DNA of 23,277 bases. It comes from Chara braunii (lineage: Eukaryota > Streptophyta > Charophyceae > Charales > Characeae). Made by a program: the position numbers and the translations under genes. The notes below the pieces were generated by a model, which was not told the origin of the DNA, did not search any database, and saw nothing but the letters and a program-made list of their open reading frames with translations. Where the stretch lies: assembly GCA_003427395.1 (NCBI GenBank), contig BFEA01000214.1, forward strand, positions 1,487,364-1,510,640, read 5' to 3'. Below, one piece after another: positions 10,701 to 16,700 of the stretch; positions within the stretch are counted from its first letter, which is position 1, and each line of letters starts with the position of its first letter.

Positions 10701-13700
10701 TTCTCTGTCGGATCAAACAGCCATTTTAGTACCAAACAAACAGCCCTGTGGACAGATTCGCATGCTCGTTGTCTGTTTGTGATGGTGTGTGACGTTGTGC
10801 GATCTTGGCAGTTGTCTGTTTGTGATGGTGTGTGACGTTGTGNGCATGCTCGTTGTCTGTTTGTGATGGTGTGTGACGTTGTGCGATCTTGGCAGTTGTC
10901 TGTTTGTGATGGTGTGTGACGTTGTGTGATCTTGGCAGTTGTGAGAAGATTCTGTGCTGAAGCCTTCTGTCATAAAGGGGGGGCCAAGTGTGGCGTGGCT
11001 TACTTGGGTCAAACCCATGCGTGGTCGATTTCAGTGGATTGGTCGATGGTGGAGTCGTCAATTTGTCCAGGGCTGCTTGCGAATCTGTCTACAGGGCTGT
11101 TTGGTTGGTACCAGGACTGGAAGTTTGTCAATTTCTTCGGGGCTGTGTGACTAGGTAGTTTTTGGTCTGTTTGATCATGGTTGAAGCTTTTAGACACACA
11201 ATGGTCGGAGTTATCAATTTGTCCAGGGCTGCTTGGGATCTGTCCACAGGGCTGTTTGTTTTTGAGGACTGACTGTTTGTCAATTTCTTCGGGGCTGTCT
11301 GTTTGGTACTAGGACTGACCTAGGTTTTTGGTCTGATTTTGGTTTTAGACACACAAAATGTGACTATGTACGGTGTTGTGAGCTGTGGTTTGAATTGTGG
11401 TTGTGGACTTCCATACAGCGTAATGTAATGGCGGACTGTGGTTCGCTTACTGTAGAGACGTGAAACATAGATGTTCACTTCTTTTGGTTGGTCGTCGATT
11501 GTGTTCGTATAGGTTGTGTGTGGGTTGAGTTACGCCTCTTTGTGTGCCATGGGTGGTTGGCTGTTGATTGTGTGTTTGTATAGCTTGTGTGTGGTGGTGG
11601 AGGTCGTGGGTGGGTGTTTCAGTGAGTGAGGGACAGTAGTGGTTTATTTCCTTCAGTCTGTCAGCATCAGAGTGCCTTAAGGGACAGTTGTTGTGGTTTA
11701 ATGCCTTCAGGCTGTTCCCATCACAGTGCTACTTTGGTTAGGGGTTGTGCCATGGGATGGTCAGTTGGACGGTTTTTGTTGGGTTTGATTTGATGATCGC
11801 CGGTGGATGCACGGGAGCTTTTTTTTGTGAGCCTTCCTCCTCCGTTCCGGTTTGAGGTGATCGGATTGAGCCTTGACGACTTCGTGGATGATTGATTGAC
11901 CCTTGATTGGCTGGTCGATTGGCGACGGACTGACTTAAATGACTGGTTGGTCGATCGGTGATGTATGGCGACGGACTGATTGACTTAAATGACTGGTTGG
12001 TCGATCGGTGACGTATGCAGGGATGGCGTCTTGGTACTGTCGTGGGAGATGGGGACCTTGAGAGGCAGGGTCGAATGGGTGGGCGATATGGACGTAGCTG
12101 GGTATGTATGCCGGTTCGACAATCATTCGATTCATTCCCGATCCAGCAGAGTGTTGAGAACTGCCTTGTTGTCGCTGAACTCAGTAGGTGGGCCCTCACC
12201 TACCTTCTTCCCCCAAATACAACGTACGGTTGTTATAGCCGTGTTTGAGGCATCTTTCAGGCTATATGCAAGCTATAACGACTGTACGTTGTATTCGGGG
12301 AAGAAGGTAGATGGGGCTGTGTGTTGTGGGGGTGTGTTGGGTTACGTTGTCGAGTTACGTCAGTTGAGTTACGTTGTTCGCTTTTCAACATGGAAATCTT
12401 CGAGAACTGTAGGATATAGAGAGGTTTGAGACTGTTTGTTCCACATAGCAGTAGCGCTCCTGTTTGTGCGGGCTGCATGTTGAGGAGATATGAGGAGTTG
12501 CAGTATATGAGGAGTTGCAGTAGCGCTCCTGTCTGTGCGGGTTGCATGCATTGTGCCTTCGGTGTTGAAAGGCAGGTAGCACCGTGCGTACAATCTCAGT
12601 GGTATCCTCCGTACAATCTCGAGAGGAGGTTGTAGCGAGCCCACAGTGCCGTACTGGAAGGTAGGTAGCGTCGTTTGGCCAGAGGGTTGCAACCCTATTA
12701 GTGTGAAACTTATGCCTGGGCTAATAGCTGTGGAGATCCGAGTTTCGTGCGCACCCCCTTTTTTTTTATTGATATGAGTTTTCTATCCACTGTCCATAGT
12801 GTAACCGGAATGGACAAGCCGCCGTACTCCCCTAAAACGAAGAAGAGCAAAGCAAGGGAGCATTAAGGGTTGGGGGATGGGGTCTTGTCAAAGATGGGCT
12901 GCAGAATCAGGCATGGAGGGGTGTAGCCAAAGATAGGCTGCAAAATTAGGCATGGAGGGGTTGATACCTGGGTACGGTCCACTCCCGAAATATGCTAAGG
13001 AGAACGAGTCTTTTGCTAGAACATGGGAAGGTACGCTGCCGGTCTTTTATTACCGAATAGGTGCTGGTTGTAGACCTCATCTGCAGAGTCCGGCATCTCT
13101 TTCGGTTGTGTTTGTAAGAGGCTACTACGTGTTTTTGCTGTCCTGGAGTAGATGATTTGTGTGCCACTTGTTGTCCCAGGGTAGGTGATCTTGTGTGTCA
13201 GTGTTGTTCCAGGGTAGGTGATTCTGTGCCACTCTTACGTGGGTATGTACATGGTTGTTCGTTATGCGTTTTCATTGTCCCCGGGTAGGTGATTCTGTGC
13301 TACTTGTTGTTCCAGGGTAGGTGATTCTTTGTAACATTTTTCATGGCTGAGCTGTGCCTTGTGGTGTGTGTGTCTGGAGGATGGCGTTCTCTCTCTGTGT
13401 ATGTCTGCATATCTCGCTTTGCTTGTTTTTTCTGATGTTGTATGTTTTCTGTGGACCGGATGTGAATGGAAGTACGATGGGAAAAAAGGTGAAAAAACGT
13501 GAGGAAGATGACTGGAAAAACGCATGCCGCAAACATGGTTGTACTCTTCCGTCGGTGGTGGTTGTCGGCTGTGCTGTGTTGGGTCTTGGTGTGCAGAATG
13601 CAACTGGTGGCTGCCAGGTTGCTGACACGACGGTACTCACTTCGCTCTGCTGTGCTGTGTTGGGTCTTGGTGTGCAGAATGCAGCTGGTGGGTGCCAGGT

Positions 13701-16700
13701 TGCTGACAGGACCGTACTTGCTTTGCTCGTTCTGTTTGTGTGTGTTGGGTCTTGGTGTGCAGAATGCAGCTGGTGAGTGCCAGGTTGCTGACAGGACCGT
13801 ACTTGCTTTGCTCGTTCTGTTTGTGTGTGGTGTTCGTCTGCTGTGCCGTGTCGCGTTTTGCTTGTGCAGAATGCATCTGGTGGCTGCCACGGGCCCACTG
13901 GCGGCCCTGCTGTAGGCAGCGTTTCATTCGGGGGAAGGCCATGGCACACTTTCCGAGTGGGACCATGCCATGGAGGTCCGTCCCCGGGCAGTGCCAAAGA
14001 GTACGATGCGCGGTTTGTTCGCGATGTTACCATCAGCGACGGGATGGAGATCATTCCGAACACCACCTTCATGAAGATCTGGTGTATGAGGAACAGCGGT
14101 TTGTCGCCATGGCCACCTTTCAGTCAGTTGGTGTTCGTTGGTGGAGACAAGCTGGGAGTACTGGACACGGTTCTCCTTGAGGTGGGTGCCACGGGTAGAG
14201 TGGTGGGCTCTCTGTACGATGGTCCTCTGTGTGTAGAGGAAGGCTGCTGGGATGGATGGGTGGATGGATGGATGTGATGCTGCTGTGTGTTTTTTTTTTC
14301 CGTTTTCTTTCCTTGGGATAGCGTCGTGGAGCTGACTGGCCTCAGGTAATTTAGAAGTTCATTCCCAAACATTGGAGGGGCTGCGCAGTGTGGGGCGCCT
14401 TTTTGGCAGCCTCCGAAGTGGTGCGGGTTTTATGTTGACACCCGCGGGTACCGGTGCTTTGAACCATGGCCGCAGGCCACTGGAGAAGCTGTTTTGAGCC
14501 CCTCCGGAAAATTAGGAGGCTGAGCACTGTAGATAACGTGAATTGGTGGCTGGTGGCCCTGGAAAGGGGCCTATGGCTGATAGCTCGATATACTGGTGCT
14601 TTAGTGTTTGCATTCCCACCAGGGGGTTGGGTATTGGTGTGTGATGGGTTTGGTGTGGTTGTCTTTGCAATCTGAATCTGACTGAGCTTCCCTCCGAACT
14701 GTGCGCGTGTGGTACTGCACATGAACTCGAGAAATTTGTCATTGAGCTTGAGAAATTTGTCATGTGATGAGTTTCGAGGGTTTCCTGGGATTTGCGAAAA
14801 TCAGCCTACCTTCATGCGCCAGCTTTTTCAGTTCTGGAAGCTTATATGATCGCTGTGTCTTCCATGCTAGATTTTTTACTTGTTTATGTGATCTTTTGAG
14901 TGTTTTAATCCCTAATGTGTATTATGATGGGTGTATGGGGTCGTGGACACAGAAATAAAACACCCTAATGTGTATTATGATGGGTGTATGGGGTCGTGGA
15001 CACAGAAAAATACGAGCAGCAGATCAGTACTGTACTTTGATCTCTTCGTGTTTTTAGCTGTCAGCAGTGTCAGGCACATATGAGGACCATCACCCGAATC
15101 TGCCCTGTGGTGGCCTGACCTGCCTAAGGCAACGGACCCTCGCTTCTCCGGGTTAATTATGTGTCCATGCCTTTCCCTCTTTTGAGCTCCACATAAAATG
15201 TTTCCTCTTTTTTTTCAGTCTAGGTTTCCCGTTTGAGGATTCGACAGAAGATTTATGGGGTTCTTGGCACTTCTTGCAGCGTTTGGGCAGAGGTTTTACC
15301 TGCATGTGATTTATGGGTTCTTGCAGCCCTTTGGGCAGAAAGGTAGCAGCATGTTTGTGGGTGAGAGTGTACCGGTACGTGCCATAGACCGTGGGCCCCT
15401 TTGTTCCAGTTGGTGTATTTTATCAACGGTGTGCGAGCCTCTTGAAATTTTAGGAGAGGTGTGAGTGGATTCTTTTTGGCTGGGGCCATGGACTGGTGGT
15501 TTAAGAGGGTATTTGGGTATGTACTAGTGGTTTCCGAGGGTACCTCCTCGGAGGTTGAGGGTCGTTGGGAAGCTGGCATGGAAGTGTGAGAGGGTGTTTT
15601 ACTATTTTTGCATTCGCGAATTTTGTTGTTTTGGGGCTTTGCCTCCTTTTGTGGGTTCTTGCAGTATTTGACGCAGAAAGGTTTTACCTGCATGTTTGTG
15701 GGTGAGAGTGTGTCCCACTTCCCTTCTGCTTTCTGAGATTGTGAGGGTGGTTGGAAACCGTCGTGGTGCCGAAGTGTGAGGGTATTCTCATTAGTGTCAT
15801 GTGTTCGTGAATTTTGTTGTTGGGGTGTTGTGGGTGAGTTTTGTGGGTGAGAGAGTGTCCCACGAAAGTCCTCTTTTCTCCTGTCTGAGGTTGTGGCGGT
15901 GGTTGGGAGGCTGGCGTGAACGTAAGGGTACATATTATGCATTCAGTTTTTTTTTTGTTGTTGCTGACGTCATTGTCCTGTGCATGCTTCCGGTGATGGT
16001 TGTTTATATTCCAGCTGCCTGAGAATGGTTTGCCTCCTGGAGAAGAAGTCGACGTGGCTGTTGAGTGTGCGTCACCCGAGCAACCTGGGCGGTATGTCTC
16101 AAACTGGAGGCTGGCCTTACCCAGCGGACAGAAGTTCGGTCATCGACTTTGGATTCAGGTTCAGGTAAGCTTGAGTGGGTAGAGTTTTTGTGTCGGGTTG
16201 TGGAGGTTTGCATTTGTGGACAGGAAGCAGGAGAGCTGTGTTCGCGTATTCCCCATATGTATATTGTCAAACAGAGCTGCCCTTTACTGGAGGCTGAACC
16301 GTCGACAATCTGCAGAATGCCCTAACTGATGAAACTGTTAGTGATAATCCACCTGAACCCCGGTTGTGGTCAAGTACATGACTGCCTGTCAACTGATACC
16401 CCTTTGAGGAGGTGGGCACCGACCACTCCCCAAGGTAACTGTGACGAAAATCAAAGCAGACTATTACTCACGCACACCAAGCCAGCAAAACACCCATGAA
16501 ACAAAGAACGGTCTGTCACAGCCAAAAAATACACTCCAGACATGCCGCTGGCACTAGAGGCACATCATGGCCGTGTATATATATCGTGTCAGATCTGGGA
16601 ACAGATCTGTGTAGTTTTGAAAGTGTGTGTGCTCGCAGCTTGTATCTCCTGACTTTGCACGTGCCGTTGACTATCACGGCGGCACGTGTGAACAAGAGTT

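Larger units (their letters stand above)
9782..13869 (+). other. Intron 3 (4088 bp)
   Basis: GTACGT to TTGTGCAG, phase 0, between ZZ and FW. It begins with duplicated 5' splice-site copies and ends with quadruplicate 3' splice-site copies. Between lie an assembly gap (N at 10843), several diverged tandem repeats and a 40-bp-arm hairpin. No exon is seen. Confidence 0.85.
14182..16014 (+). other. Intron 4 (1833 bp)
   Basis: GTGGGT to ATTCCAG, phase 0, inside the FW domain. It holds a poly-T-led SINE-like fragment (about 14289-14370), tandem repeats at 14910-15007 and a large area of duplicated phrases (15250-15930). No exon is seen. Confidence 0.85.

Noticed and set aside
11738-12199. 153-residue minus-strand ORF
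   Set aside because: It crosses tandem repeats and one hairpin edge, has low-complexity composition and no start or splice context.
13300-14072. Minus-strand ORFs of 196 and 243 residues
   Set aside because: They run through tandem intron repeats and antisense to exon 4. Their repeated phrases reflect the duplicated splice site, not a protein family.
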